Shown here one piece after another: positions 46,301 through 55,694 of a stretch of 64,000 nucleotides of DNA. The notes below the pieces were generated by a model. The model had not been told where the DNA came from. It was given only the letters and a program-made list of their open reading frames with translations, and searched no databases. Position 1 is the first letter of the stretch; each line of letters opens with the position of its first letter. Made by a program: the position numbers and the translations under genes. This stretch comes from Palsa-506 sp963786975 (GTDB lineage: Bacteria > Actinomycetota > Actinomycetes > Streptosporangiales > Streptosporangiaceae): positions 49,980 to 113,979 of the forward strand of contig CAWBBE010000007.1 in the NCBI GenBank assembly GCA_963786975.1, read 5' to 3'.

Positions 46301-48073
46301 ATGAGCGAGAGGGAGACCACGGCCGCGTCGTTCCCGCCGCACGTGCTGCGGGAGTACGCGCTGCTAGCGGATGGGGAGCGGGGCGCGCTGATCGGCCCGC
46401 GGGGTGACATCGCCTGGATGTGCGCGCCCCGGTGGGATTCCGGCGCCGTCTTCTCGTCGCTGATCGGCGGCGGCGGCGGCTATGCGGTCACCCCCGATGA
46501 GCCGCGGTTCGTCTGGGGCGGGTATTACGAAGAGGGCTCGCTGATCTGGCACAGCCGCTGGATCACTTCCGGCGGTGTCATAGAGTGCCGTGAGGCACTG
46601 GCCTACCCCGGGAATCCGCGCACCGCGGTGCTGCTGCGCAGGATCGAGGCGGCCGGCGCCCCGGCGCGGGTCAGGGTGCTGCTCGACCCGCAGGCTGATT
46701 TTGGTCACCACCAGATGAGCCGGCTCAAGTCCGGTGATGGAGTGTGGACTGCCCGGAGCGGCCCGCTGCGCGTTCGCTGGTCCGGCGGCGCCAGGGCCCG
46801 CGCGATTCGCGGCGGCGCGCTCGAGCTGATCCTCGAGCTGAAGCCCGGTGAGCAGCATGACCTGGTGCTGGAAGTTTCTGACCAGGCGCTGGCCGGTGAT
46901 CCGGAGGATGCCTCGCGGGCCTGGGAAGCCACCGAGGCGGCCTGGGGTGCCGCTGTGCCGGCGCTGGGACCTAGCCTGGCTCCGCGGGAGTCTCGCCATA
47001 GCTATGCGGTGCTGGCGGGCCTGACCAGCGAGGGCGGGGGGATGGTCGCCGCGGCCACCATGTCCCTGCCTGAGCGGGCCCGGGCGGGCCGCAACTACGA
47101 CTACCGGTACGTGTGGATCCGCGACCAGTGCTACGCCGGTCAGGCCGTGGCCGCCGACGGACCGTACCAGCTGATGGACGACGCTGTCGCGTTCGTGGCC
47201 GGGCGCCTCCTGGCCGACGGGCCACAGCTCAAGCCGGCCTACACCATCACCGGCGGTCCCGTGCCCGGCGAGCAGTCGCTGCCCGGCCTGGCCGGCTACC
47301 CAGGTGCAGCGGTGAAGACGGGAAACTGGGTGAACGAGCAGTTCCAGCTGGATGCCCTGGGCGAGGCCCTGCTGTTGTTCGCCGCCGCCGCCCGCCACGA
47401 CCACCTCGACACCGGGCACTGGGCCGCGGCCCAAGCAGCGGCAGCAGCGATCGAGGCCCGCTGGCGTGACCTGGACGCCGGGGTCTGGGAACTCGATAAC
47501 CGGCGCTGGACCCATTCGCGGCTGATGTGCGTCGCCGGGCTGCGGGCGATCGCCTCGGCCGGGACCTCCGCCCGGCAGGCTGGGCACTGGGATGCGCTGG
47601 CCGACGCTATCCTCGCCGACGCAGCCGGTAACGGCCTGCACCCCAGCGGCCGGTGGCAGCGTGCCCCCGCCGACGAGCGGGTCGACGCCGCGCTGCTGCT
47701 GCCCGCCATCCGGGGCGCCACCACCGCCGCCGACTCCCGCGCCCTGGCCACCCTGGACGCCGTAGCAGCCGACCTGGCCAGGGACGGCTACCTGTACCGG
47801 TTCCGCCATGACCAGCGGCCCCTGCAGGAGGCCGAAGGCGCGTTCGTGCTATGCGGATTTCTCATGGCCTTGGGCTTGCAGCAGCAGGGACGGCCCAGCG
47901 AGGCCGTCGGATGGTTCGAGCGCAACAAGGCCGCCTGCGGGCCGCCGGGCCTGCTCACCGAGGAGTTCGACGTCCCCCAGCGGCAGCTGCGCGGCAACAT
48001 CCCGCAGGCCTTTGTCCACGCCCTGATGATCGAATCCGCCGCGCGGCTGACCCGGCCCTGGGAAACCCCCTGA
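46301..48073 (+). CDS. Glycoside hydrolase family 15 protein (trehalase/glucoamylase-like)
   Basis: 590 residues, no signal peptide. N-terminal beta-sandwich then an (alpha/alpha)6 barrel with NYDYRYVWIRD near 266, catalytic-acid candidate in GVWELD near 394 and catalytic-base candidate in LLTEEFD near 550. Actinobacterial relatives include cytoplasmic trehalases and glucan hydrolases. Intact gene inside an otherwise decayed island, which suggests retained selection or recent arrival. Confidence 0.88.
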   Translation: MSERETTAASFPPHVLREYALLADGERGALIGPRGDIAWMCAPRWDSGAVFSSLIGGGGGYAVTPDEPRFVWGGYYEEGSLIWHSRWITSGGVIECREALAYPGNPRTAVLLRRIEAAGAPARVRVLLDPQADFGHHQMSRLKSGDGVWTARSGPLRVRWSGGARARAIRGGALELILELKPGEQHDLVLEVSDQALAGDPEDASRAWEATEAAWGAAVPALGPSLAPRESRHSYAVLAGLTSEGGGMVAAATMSLPERARAGRNYDYRYVWIRDQCYAGQAVAADGPYQLMDDAVAFVAGRLLADGPQLKPAYTITGGPVPGEQSLPGLAGYPGAAVKTGNWVNEQFQLDALGEALLLFAAAARHDHLDTGHWAAAQAAAAAIEARWRDLDAGVWELDNRRWTHSRLMCVAGLRAIASAGTSARQAGHWDALADAILADAAGNGLHPSGRWQRAPADERVDAALLLPAIRGATTAADSRALATLDAVAADLARDGYLYRFRHDQRPLQEAEGAFVLCGFLMALGLQQQGRPSEAVGWFERNKAACGPPGLLTEEFDVPQRQLRGNIPQAFVHALMIESAARLTRPWETP

Positions 48074-48173
48074 TCCCATGGCCCCCGCACAACCGCGAGT
48101 GCCGGTATGACCGCGAACCTCGGCAATCCCGGGGGATCACCGCACGCAAAGGACCGCATTAGAGAGAGGAACC

Positions 48174-49185
48174 ATGATGAGGAAGACTGTTGTGATCACC
48201 GGTGCCAGCGCCGGGATCGGCCGGGCCACCGCGCAGCTGTTCGGCGCGCGGGGAGACCGGGTCGCCCTGATCGCCCGCGGGCAGGCGGGCCTGGCCGGGG
48301 CCGTCGCGGACATCGAGCAGGCCGGGGACAGCGCTGGCGCTGCCCGCGGACGTGGCCAGCCACGAGCAGGTGAGAAAGGCAGCAGGCCAGGCAGAGGACG
48401 CGCTGGGACCGATCGACGTGTGGATCAACGTGGCGTTCACCTCGGTATTCGCGCCGTTCTGGGAGATCGGGCCTGATGAGTTCCAGCGGGTCACCGAGGT
48501 GAGCTACCTGGGCTTCGTCCACGGCACCCGGGTTGCCCTGGAACTCATGAGGCCCCGCGATCACGGCAGCATCGTCCAGGTCGGTTCGGCTCTGGGTGAC
48601 CGGTCCATCCCGCTGCAGAGCGCCTACTGCGGCGCCAAGCACGCGGTCAACGGCTTCACCTCCTCAGTCCGCACCGAGCTCATGCACGAGGGCAGCAGCG
48701 TGCGCATCACGGTCGTCCAGATGCCGGCCGTGAACACGCCCCAGTTCTCCTGGGTACTGTCCCGCCTCCCCGACCACCCCCAGCCAGTGCCGCCGATCTA
48801 CCAGCCCGAGGTCGCTGCCCGCGGCGTGGCATTCGCCGCCGACCATCCCGGCCGCAAGCAGTACTGGGTCGGCGCCAGCACCGCAGGGACCATCACGGCC
48901 AACAAGTTCGCCGCCGGGCTGCTGGACCGCTACCTCGCCCGCACCGGCTACAAATCCCAGCAGACCAGCGAGAAGGTCCGCCCCGGCCGCCCGGCCAACC
49001 TTTGGGAACCCGTCGACGGGGACGCCGGCCACGACCATGGCGCGCATGGCATATTCGACGGCAAAGCCCGCGCCTCCAGCCCGCAGCTCTGGGTCTCCCA
49101 CCACGCCCGCCTGCTCATCGGCGCCTCCTGCGCCGCGGCCGCGGTCGCCTGGCCGGCCGCTGCCAGAGTCCGCAAAGGGCGTTGA
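48174..49185 (+). CDS. Short-chain dehydrogenase/reductase, one frameshift
   Basis: VVITGASAGIGRATAQLFGA with the TGxxxGIG cofactor motif, then after one extra base near 48326-48335 the frame resumes with VASHEQV, WINVAF, GSALGDRSIPLQSAYCGAKH (Ser, YxxxK active site) and a long C-terminal extension with a hydrophobic end (LLIGASCAAAAVAWPAAA). SDR proteins with such extensions occur beside GH15 genes in actinobacteria. Substrate unknown. Confidence 0.8.
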
Positions 49186-49186
49186 C

Positions 49187-49657
49187 ATGCGCTTCAACGG
49201 GATCTTCTGCGCGGCGCGGGCAGCGCTGGGAACGGCATACCTGCTGTTTCCCGCGCTGCCCGGCCGGATCGCAGGCACCGACCACAATGCACGGGCCGCC
49301 CGCGTCACCGCCCGCATCCTCGGCGCCCGTCATCTGACCCAGGCGCTGGCCACCGCCGGCCAGCCCGCGAGCGCGGTGCTCGCACTCGGCACCGAAGCCG
49401 ACGCCGCCCACGCCGCCAGCATGGCCATCCTCGGCGTCGTGTCCCGCCGGTGGCGACGTGCGGCCCTGGCCGACGCCCTCATCGCCGCCACGCTGGCAGC
49501 AGCCGGCCTCGCCGCCACTGCACGCGGCGACCATAACCAGCCTGCCGCCGCCGGATGGCAATCACTGCGGGACCGATACGCCAGCCGTCTCGCCGCCGCA
49601 CTGATCCCCCGGCAGATCCTGCCCGAGCGCCTGCGCTCCACCGGAGCTGTCCGGTAA
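49187..49657 (+). CDS. Small hydrophobic protein downstream of the SDR gene
   Basis: 156 residues, Ala-rich with hydrophobic helices (ARAALGTAYLLFPALPG, ALIAATLAAAGLAATA). Starts two bases after the SDR stop, so it is in the same transcript. Family not recognised; resembles DUF4267-like helical proteins only loosely. Confidence 0.65.
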   Translation: MRFNGIFCAARAALGTAYLLFPALPGRIAGTDHNARAARVTARILGARHLTQALATAGQPASAVLALGTEADAAHAASMAILGVVSRRWRRAALADALIAATLAAAGLAATARGDHNQPAAAGWQSLRDRYASRLAAALIPRQILPERLRSTGAVR

Positions 49658-50006
49658 CCCGAAGCGATCTGCCGTTACCAGCGCGCCCGCCCTGACCGGG
49701 AGGCTAGCTTCTTGCCGCGCTGGTTGCTCGGTTCGGCCCCTCCCGCAGGTAGGGAACGAGAACCTGCTCGCCGAGGCGGCAGCTCAGGACAGAGGATGAC
49801 CTGCCCTTGCCGTCAGCTGGCCGGGAGGAGCTGGATCAGTCCCCCGCCGAAGATCGCCACCGCGGGCACCGACATGAAGCCAACGGCGCGGGTACTGGCG
49901 ATAATCCTCATTGCCACCCCGTCCATCCGGAACAGCCCCCTGCCTGCCAGGTACCAGAAGGTGCCGGTGACAACGTCATCGTCACGCTGGCCGGCTGGGG
50001 AAAGGC
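49658..50006. other. Intergenic, no gene seen
   Basis: No supported frame of its own; the 3' part may belong to the C-terminus of the doubtful minus-strand gene next to it. Confidence 0.35.
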
Positions 50007-50291
50007 TCAGCCCGGTCGCCAGCATGGCAAGGCGAGCGCCCGAGGCGAGAACACTGCTAGCCGAAGCTTTGACTGCGGCGTGAGCGCACACGACGATGAG
50101 GTTCCCGAGCGTGTCCACATCTCCGCCCACCCGGTCGCCGCCACCAGATGATGCTCGGGACCGTGCCACCCCGCCATGAACCACGGACCGAACTGGTGAA
50201 CCTCGAATGCGATGCCTGGGCAGCCGACCAGAATGTCGGCCATGTGGGCAGCATCCTTGGCCGCATAGCACTCCGCGCTTTGCCAGATCAC
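50007..50291 (-). CDS. Doubtful hypothetical protein
   Basis: 94 residues. The first 65 (AECYAAKDAAHMADILVGCP, GIAFEVHQFGPWFMAGWHGP) look like genuine protein, the rest does not, suggesting a frameshift; a neighbouring frame continues toward 49813 with a hydrophobic end. No family recognised. Confidence 0.35.
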   Translation of the reverse strand: MIWQSAECYAAKDAAHMADILVGCPGIAFEVHQFGPWFMAGWHGPEHHLVAATGWAEMWTRSGTSSSCALTPQSKLRLAVFSPRALALPCWRPG

Positions 50292-50657
50292 TCCCGGTTC
50301 CGGACAATTACCAGGCGGCCACGGCGCATCGCCGCCCAGGTGCCCCGCGAACCGGGTTTACCCAGACGAAGGCCGCCGGGCAGCCGACCCGGGCTCGCGT
50401 GTGCCGGGCGGCGGGCTGAAGCCGGCGGAAGGCTCCACTGCGCGCGATGACAGAGCTCCGGCGCAGCCACGTGCGCGCGCCGCTTGCCTACCCCTGGCCG
50501 CGATGCCGCGATGTGAGTCGTCAGCTGACGCCTTCCGCGATTTGCCTGGCAGAGACGCAACCCCCGCCGGCTGGCCCCACAAAGCACCGAACATTCTTTA
50601 TGGGGCTGGCTCGCCGCAGGGCCCAAGCAGCGGAAGCCGTGCAGAGCGGCGGTTAGC
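50292..50657. other. Intergenic, no gene seen
   Basis: Only shadow frames. Ends with TTAGC, the target duplication of the adjacent insertion sequence. Confidence 0.4.
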
Positions 50658-52638
50658 CCGAAGTTCCCCCCAGTGATGTTCGTGCATGGCTGTTTACCTG
50701 GGGTTTCTGGGTGGTGCTGGGTGGGTGCTGACTACGTGATCGCGAGGCGGTGGCTGACGCCGAGCAGGTCGAGGGCCTGGCGCTGCATCGTGGTGGGTGT
50801 GGTGACGAGCCGGAAGGCGGGCAGGGCCGGGTCGGCGGGCCGGATCTGGTTGAGGCAGATGGTGGCCAGGTCGGCCAGCAGGCTGGTGAGGCTGTGCACC
50901 GGCAGGCCGGCCGGGGTGTGCTTGGCCGCGGCTTTGGCCCGGGCCCGGGGGGAGCGGGCGGCCGGTGCGGCGGGGCTGGTGCGGTTGGCCTGGGCGGCTG
51001 GCTTGTCGTCGTCGGTGAACAGCAGCGGCGCGAGGCGGTCGTGCATGTGCCAGGTGATGTAGTACGACAGCATCCGCAAGAACACGTGCGCGCGGACCCG
51101 GGTCTCGGTGCGGTGGCGGATAGGGCGGATGTCCAGGTCGGTATTGAAGGCGCGGAACGCCCGCTCGACCTGGGCGAGCGCCTTGTAGGAGGAGACCACC
51201 TCGCTGCTGTCCAGGCTGCCGGGCTCGACGGTGGTGCGCAGCACGTAGATGCCATCGAGGGCGGCTTCGGCGGTGATGGAGTCCTGGTTGCGGGCGTAGG
51301 TAAAGGTGTCGTCGCTGATGGTGGCGGTGAAGTGCTTGGCGACCTTGCGGCGGCGCAGCACCCGGTCGGCGCGCAGCGCGATCTTGCCCTGGCCGCGCAG
51401 CGGCCGCCGTTCCCGCTGGGTAGCGGCGGCGATCTTCGCCAGGTCAGCCTCGGTGGCCTGGAGGAGGCTCTCGCGCTTGCGGGCCCGCTCGGCTTCCAGG
51501 AACGGGTTCTTGCAGGCGACCAGCCGCTCGCCGGGGTAGCCCGGATGGGTGATCTCGGCCAGGTCCAGCTGGTCGAACAGCTCTAGCTGCAGCGCGCCGT
51601 CGCGGACGAGGGCCTTGACCTGCGGGGCGCGCAGCGCGGTGATCCAGTCCAGGCCCGCCGGGCCCACGTCCTCGCGCAGCCGCGCGGCGGTCAGCATGCC
51701 CCGGTCCCCCACGAGCACCACGCGGGTGAGGCCGAAGCGGTCCTTGACCTTGCTCACCTGGCTGGCGACGGTCTTCGGGTCGCCGGTGTTGCCTTCGAAG
51801 ACCTCGATGGCGACCGGGACGCCGTCCCTGCTGGTGAGCAGCCCGTAGACGATCTGCAGCCGGCCGCGGACCCCGTCCTTGGGGTGGCCGATGGCGCCGA
51901 GCGGGCAGGTCCGTCCCTCGAACGCGGCGGACGAGACGTCGTAGAGGACCAGGGTCCCGCCGGCCAGGTGCCTCGCCGCCAGCGCGTCCTGGATCTTCTC
52001 CTGCCGGGCGGCGAGCCAGTCCATCGCCGCATACAGGTCATCCTCATCACAGCCCGCCACCCCCAGCACTTCGCCCAGGGAGCTGGCGGCGGTCTCAGCC
52101 TGCAGCCCGCGGGCGATGGCCAGCTTGGAGTCCGGCGCGATGACCTGCGCGACCGTCATCGCGGTCACCAGGTCCCGCTGCCGGGATGGCGCCGGGTCGA
52201 TCAGCTCCTCCAGGCCCAGCGCACGCGCGGTGCCCAGGACCGCGGCGACGTGCCCGTGCGGCAGGCTCCGGGCGATCTCGAACGTCCCCTCTGCGGCGGC
52301 GGCCGGCGCGAGCTGGCCCTTGAGCACCCGCGCCAGGGCGTCGACCTTGGCCTCGGGCCAGGACGACAGGTTGGCCAGGGTGCGGTTCTTGACCTTGCCC
52401 GCCTCGCGGTAGCTTTCCCGCAGCAGCACCGCGGGCGGTGACCCCCGGTTCGGCACCTTCGCCACGTACATGACGACAACGATACCGAACTCTTTCACAT
52501 GTAAGCAGCACAACACGCCGATATCGTCGCCAACACTGCGATCTACATGACTACATGTCCCGTTCTCCGGGAGCACAGTTCACCAGGTCACAGCACCATC
52601 GCCGGGTTGATCAGGGGCTCATCAGGGGGAACTTCGGA
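50658..52638 (-). mobile_element. IS1634-type insertion sequence with 5-bp target duplication
   Basis: Terminal inverted repeats CCGAAGTTCCCCC (50658-50670) and GGGGGAACTTCGG (52625-52637) are perfect over 13 bp. TTAGC directly flanks both ends (50653-50657 and 52639-52643), a 5-bp target duplication as expected for this family. One transposase gene inside. Confidence 0.88.
50732..52471 (-). CDS. IS1634-family transposase
   Basis: 579 residues. Long N-terminal region, then the IS4-superfamily DDE core: VLYDVSSAAFEGR (Asp), VVLVGDRGMLTAARL (Asp), and the YREK-like helix ALAQVERAFRAFNTDLDIRP (Glu). The frame is complete. ATG at 52471 (MYVAKVPNRGSPP) is the usual start; the open frame extends 35 codons upstream without family similarity. 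Confidence 0.9.
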   Translation of the reverse strand: MYVAKVPNRGSPPAVLLRESYREAGKVKNRTLANLSSWPEAKVDALARVLKGQLAPAAAAEGTFEIARSLPHGHVAAVLGTARALGLEELIDPAPSRQRDLVTAMTVAQVIAPDSKLAIARGLQAETAASSLGEVLGVAGCDEDDLYAAMDWLAARQEKIQDALAARHLAGGTLVLYDVSSAAFEGRTCPLGAIGHPKDGVRGRLQIVYGLLTSRDGVPVAIEVFEGNTGDPKTVASQVSKVKDRFGLTRVVLVGDRGMLTAARLREDVGPAGLDWITALRAPQVKALVRDGALQLELFDQLDLAEITHPGYPGERLVACKNPFLEAERARKRESLLQATEADLAKIAAATQRERRPLRGQGKIALRADRVLRRRKVAKHFTATISDDTFTYARNQDSITAEAALDGIYVLRTTVEPGSLDSSEVVSSYKALAQVERAFRAFNTDLDIRPIRHRTETRVRAHVFLRMLSYYITWHMHDRLAPLLFTDDDKPAAQANRTSPAAPAARSPRARAKAAAKHTPAGLPVHSLTSLLADLATICLNQIRPADPALPAFRLVTTPTTMQRQALDLLGVSHRLAIT

Positions 52639-52750
52639 TTAGCGAGTGTTTGAGGCGTTCACGCCTGGTGAGTTCGGGCGGGACCGTTTCTGCGCTGGTG
52701 GCTGGGCCATCCGCCCAGCGGCACCTGGCAGCCAGACGGAGACTTGCCGG

Positions 52751-53644
52751 TTACCGGGCGGTCCCAGCTACGTAGGCAGCGACGATGGTGGCGTGCCGGT
52801 CCAGGGACGCCCTGGCCCGCTCTGGCGCATGGTGGTTCTCGGGTCAGCGTGCGATGCAGCTTCCTGCACGTCGCGGAGCGGGACGCCCGCGTCGAGCGCG
52901 GCGGTGATAAATGCATGGCGAAGATTGTGCGGTCCGATGGGCTTGCTGATCGCGGCGCGGCGGGCTACGCGGCGGACGATCCGTCCGGCGCCGTGCCGGT
53001 CCAGCCGGATCGGGCCTTCGCGGCGTTCGCCGATCGCCAGGTCGATTGCCCGCGCCGTGCGCGGCGCGAGCGGGATAGTGACGACTTTGCCTCCTTTGCG
53101 GGTGATAACCATGGTGCGGTGGCCGCGCTCGGTGCCGAGTGCCTGGATGTCCGCGCCCACAGCTTCGGAGACCCGCAGCCCGTTGATGGCCAGCAGGGAG
53201 GTCAGGGCATGCTCGCCGGGCTGGGCCGAGCCCGGCGGGGAGCAGCAGCGCGCCGACTTCATTGCGGTCCAGGCCGGTTGCATGCGATTCGTAGTCCAGG
53301 CGCGGCTGGCGGACATGCACCGCCGGGGAGTGATCCAGAAGCTCTTCCCCGACGGCGTACCGGTAGAACCCGGCGATCGTGCAGAGCCGTCGCGTGACGG
53401 TCGCCCGGGCGCGGCCGCGGGCTTCGAGGTCGCGGGCGAAGCACTCGATGTCGGAGCGGCGGACACTGAACAGGCGCAGGTGATGCTGATGGCACCAGCT
53501 CGCGAACTGGCGCAGGTCCAGTCCGTACGCCTCACGGGTCAGGCCGCTGTGGCCCGCGCGGAACCCTGCTAACGCGAGCCGCTCGGTATTGCTGAACACA
53601 GGTGCGGCGGGCATGAGAGCAGCGGACGGGGTCGTGATGGTCAT
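52751..53644 (-). pseudogene. Tyrosine recombinase lacking its catalytic tyrosine
   Basis: XerC/D-like: N-terminal SAM-like domain (TREAYGLDLRQFASWC), then after a shift near 53220 Arg in INGLRVSEAVG, Lys in TRKGGKVVTI, HNLRHAFIT and ASHADPRTTMR. A second lesion near 52821-52825 shifts the frame exactly where TTMRY is expected; downstream ERARASLDRHATIVAAYVAG continues to a TAA at 52751. The nucleophile Tyr codon is gone, so it cannot recombine. Confidence 0.82.
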
Positions 53645-54096
53645 CGGGCACCTCCGGGGGCGGGCTGAGCCCGGAGGCGGTGGGGGCCTGCCAGGCCCCA
53701 GCAAAAGATAAGAATTCCACGGTAAGACGACCGCGACCCGTCACGCCAGGTCACAACCCTGACGGCAGTACGAACACACGTATCCTCCGGCTGCCGCGCC
53801 CGAGCGCCGACTCGGCGCTCGCAGCGAAACCCAGGTTGACGCCGGCCCTCGCGCACCGACCAACCAGATCTGTGCGGCTCTAGCTCGGCCGTTCGGCCCC
53901 ATGACGGCCCGCAAGCTCCCCGCTGGCTTGCGCCAGCAAGCACTGCGGCCGTTGTCGTCGGCGGCTCCAACGGTCCGACCGCCCGCTGGCGGTTCCGTTA
54001 GGGGATCTCGTGCGGGACCGGGGAGGCAGGATCGGTCGAGGCACGGTTCAGTCGATCCGCTTGCGCTGCGTTGAACAACTGTTTAGCCTATTGAAC
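53645..54096. promoter_or_regulatory. Intergenic and putative TetR operator region
   Basis: No gene. Just before the TetR start, TTGAAC occurs twice (54071-54076 and 54091-54096) around AACTGTTTAG, a plausible autoregulatory operator. Nothing else identified. Confidence 0.4.
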
Positions 54097-54741
54097 ATGG
54101 GTTCGAACAGTGACGAGCGGGACCTCACCGCCCGGGCAAACATCCGCAACGCCGCGCTGCGCCTGTTCGCCGAGCGCGGGCACGATGCGGTGACGGTGCG
54201 CGAGATCGCCACAGCTGCGGGGGTTTCGCCAGGCCTGGTGGTCCATCACTTCGGGAGCAAGGACGGCCTGCGGGTCGCCGTGGACGCCCGTGCGGCCGAG
54301 TCCTTCGACGCGATCTTCACCGAGCTCGGCGGTCAGGACCTCGCCGAGATGCTCGCCAGTGGCGAGGCCAGCGCGTCGGTTGCCGAGGCGTTCGCCCGGG
54401 CATTCCCACGCGGATCCCCGCTGCCGGCGTACCTGCGGCGACTGCTCCTCACCAACGACCCGGCCGGGGCAGCGCTCTTCGGCCGTTGGTACGCCACCAC
54501 CCGGCGCGTGCTGGACGCCATGGTTGAGCTGGGGGCCGCCGCACCCACCGAGGACCCGGCCGTCCGGGCGGCGTTCCTGCTGGTCAACGACCTCGCCGTG
54601 ATCCTGCTGCGCAATCAGATCGCCACCGTCATCGGCGACGACCCGTTGACGCCTGCCGGCCTCGACCGGTGGGCCAGGGACGTCACCGCCGTCTACACCG
54701 GGGGCGCGTTCGCGGCGCCTCCGACGGAATCACTGTCATGA
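54097..54741 (+). CDS. TetR-family regulator of the ABC exporter operon
   Basis: 214 residues with the TetR HTH (ALRLFAERGHDAVTVREIAT then AAGVSPGLVVHHFGSKDGLR) and a helical ligand domain. ATG at 54097; an upstream GTG would add 29 residues. Its stop overlaps the ATG of the ABC ATPase gene (ATGA), so it is co-transcribed with the exporter it probably represses. Confidence 0.9.
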   Translation: MGSNSDERDLTARANIRNAALRLFAERGHDAVTVREIATAAGVSPGLVVHHFGSKDGLRVAVDARAAESFDAIFTELGGQDLAEMLASGEASASVAEAFARAFPRGSPLPAYLRRLLLTNDPAGAALFGRWYATTRRVLDAMVELGAAAPTEDPAVRAAFLLVNDLAVILLRNQIATVIGDDPLTPAGLDRWARDVTAVYTGGAFAAPPTESLS

Positions 54742-55694
54742 CCGGCACCCACCCCGTGATCCGCACCGAGGGACTCACCAAGGTCTTCGGCGACGTTCGG
54801 GCCCTCGACGGCCTCGACCTCACCGTTCGCCCGGGTGAGGTGCACGGCTTCCTCGGGCCCAACGGCTCCGGCAAGTCCACCACGATCCGCGTGCTGCTGG
54901 GGCTCATGAAAGCCACTTCGGGCCATGCCGAGCTGTTCGGCGGCGATCCCTGGCACGACGCACCCCGCCTGCACCGCCGGCTGGCCTATGTCGCCGGCGA
55001 CGTCGCCCTCTGGCCGGCACTGACAGGGGGCCAGTGCCTCGACGTCCTGGGCGCCACCCAGGGCGGAGTCGACGGGCGGCGTCGCGCGGACCTCGTCGAG
55101 CGGTTCGACCTCGACCCCGCCAAGCGCGTCCGCGACTACTCCAAGGGCAACCGGCAGAAGGTGGCCCTGATCGCCGCACTGGCCGCCGACGCGGACCTGC
55201 TGGTGCTCGACGAGCCCACCTCGGGTCTCGACCCACTCATGGAGCAGGCCTTCCAGCAGTGCGTCCGCGACCGGCGCGCGGACGGCGTGACCGTGCTGCT
55301 GTCCAGTCACATCATGAGCGAGGTGGAGGCACTGGCTGACCGGGTGAGCATCATCCGGCGGGGCCGCACCGTCACCAGCGGCACCCTCGCCGACCTACGC
55401 CGGCACACCCGGACCGCCGTCCACGCCGTCACCGTCGCCGAACCCGGCGGGCTAGCCGACGCCGACGGGGTCGCCGACCATCAAAACGAGCGGCTCGACG
55501 GGCTCACGGACTCCCGGTTCACCATCGACCCCGACCACCTCGACGCCGTCATCGGGCGACTCCACGCGGCGGGCATCCACACCCTCACGGTCACGCCACC
55601 CAGCCTCGACGCGCTGTTCCTGCGCAGCTACGGACAAAATCTGGACTCGGACGACGCGGCGGCAGACGAGAGTCTCGCTGAGGCCTCGAAATGA
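54738..55694 (+). CDS. ABC transporter ATP-binding protein (drug/export type)
   Basis: 318 residues. Walker A GPNGSGKST, Q-loop region, signature YSKGNRQKV (a variant of LSGGQ usual in DrrA-like exporters), Walker B LLVLDEPTSGLD, and switch His in LLSSHIMSE. C-terminal extension typical of export ATPases. Overlaps both neighbours by four bases. Confidence 0.92.
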   Translation: MTGTHPVIRTEGLTKVFGDVRALDGLDLTVRPGEVHGFLGPNGSGKSTTIRVLLGLMKATSGHAELFGGDPWHDAPRLHRRLAYVAGDVALWPALTGGQCLDVLGATQGGVDGRRRADLVERFDLDPAKRVRDYSKGNRQKVALIAALAADADLLVLDEPTSGLDPLMEQAFQQCVRDRRADGVTVLLSSHIMSEVEALADRVSIIRRGRTVTSGTLADLRRHTRTAVHAVTVAEPGGLADADGVADHQNERLDGLTDSRFTIDPDHLDAVIGRLHAAGIHTLTVTPPSLDALFLRSYGQNLDSDDAAADESLAEASK

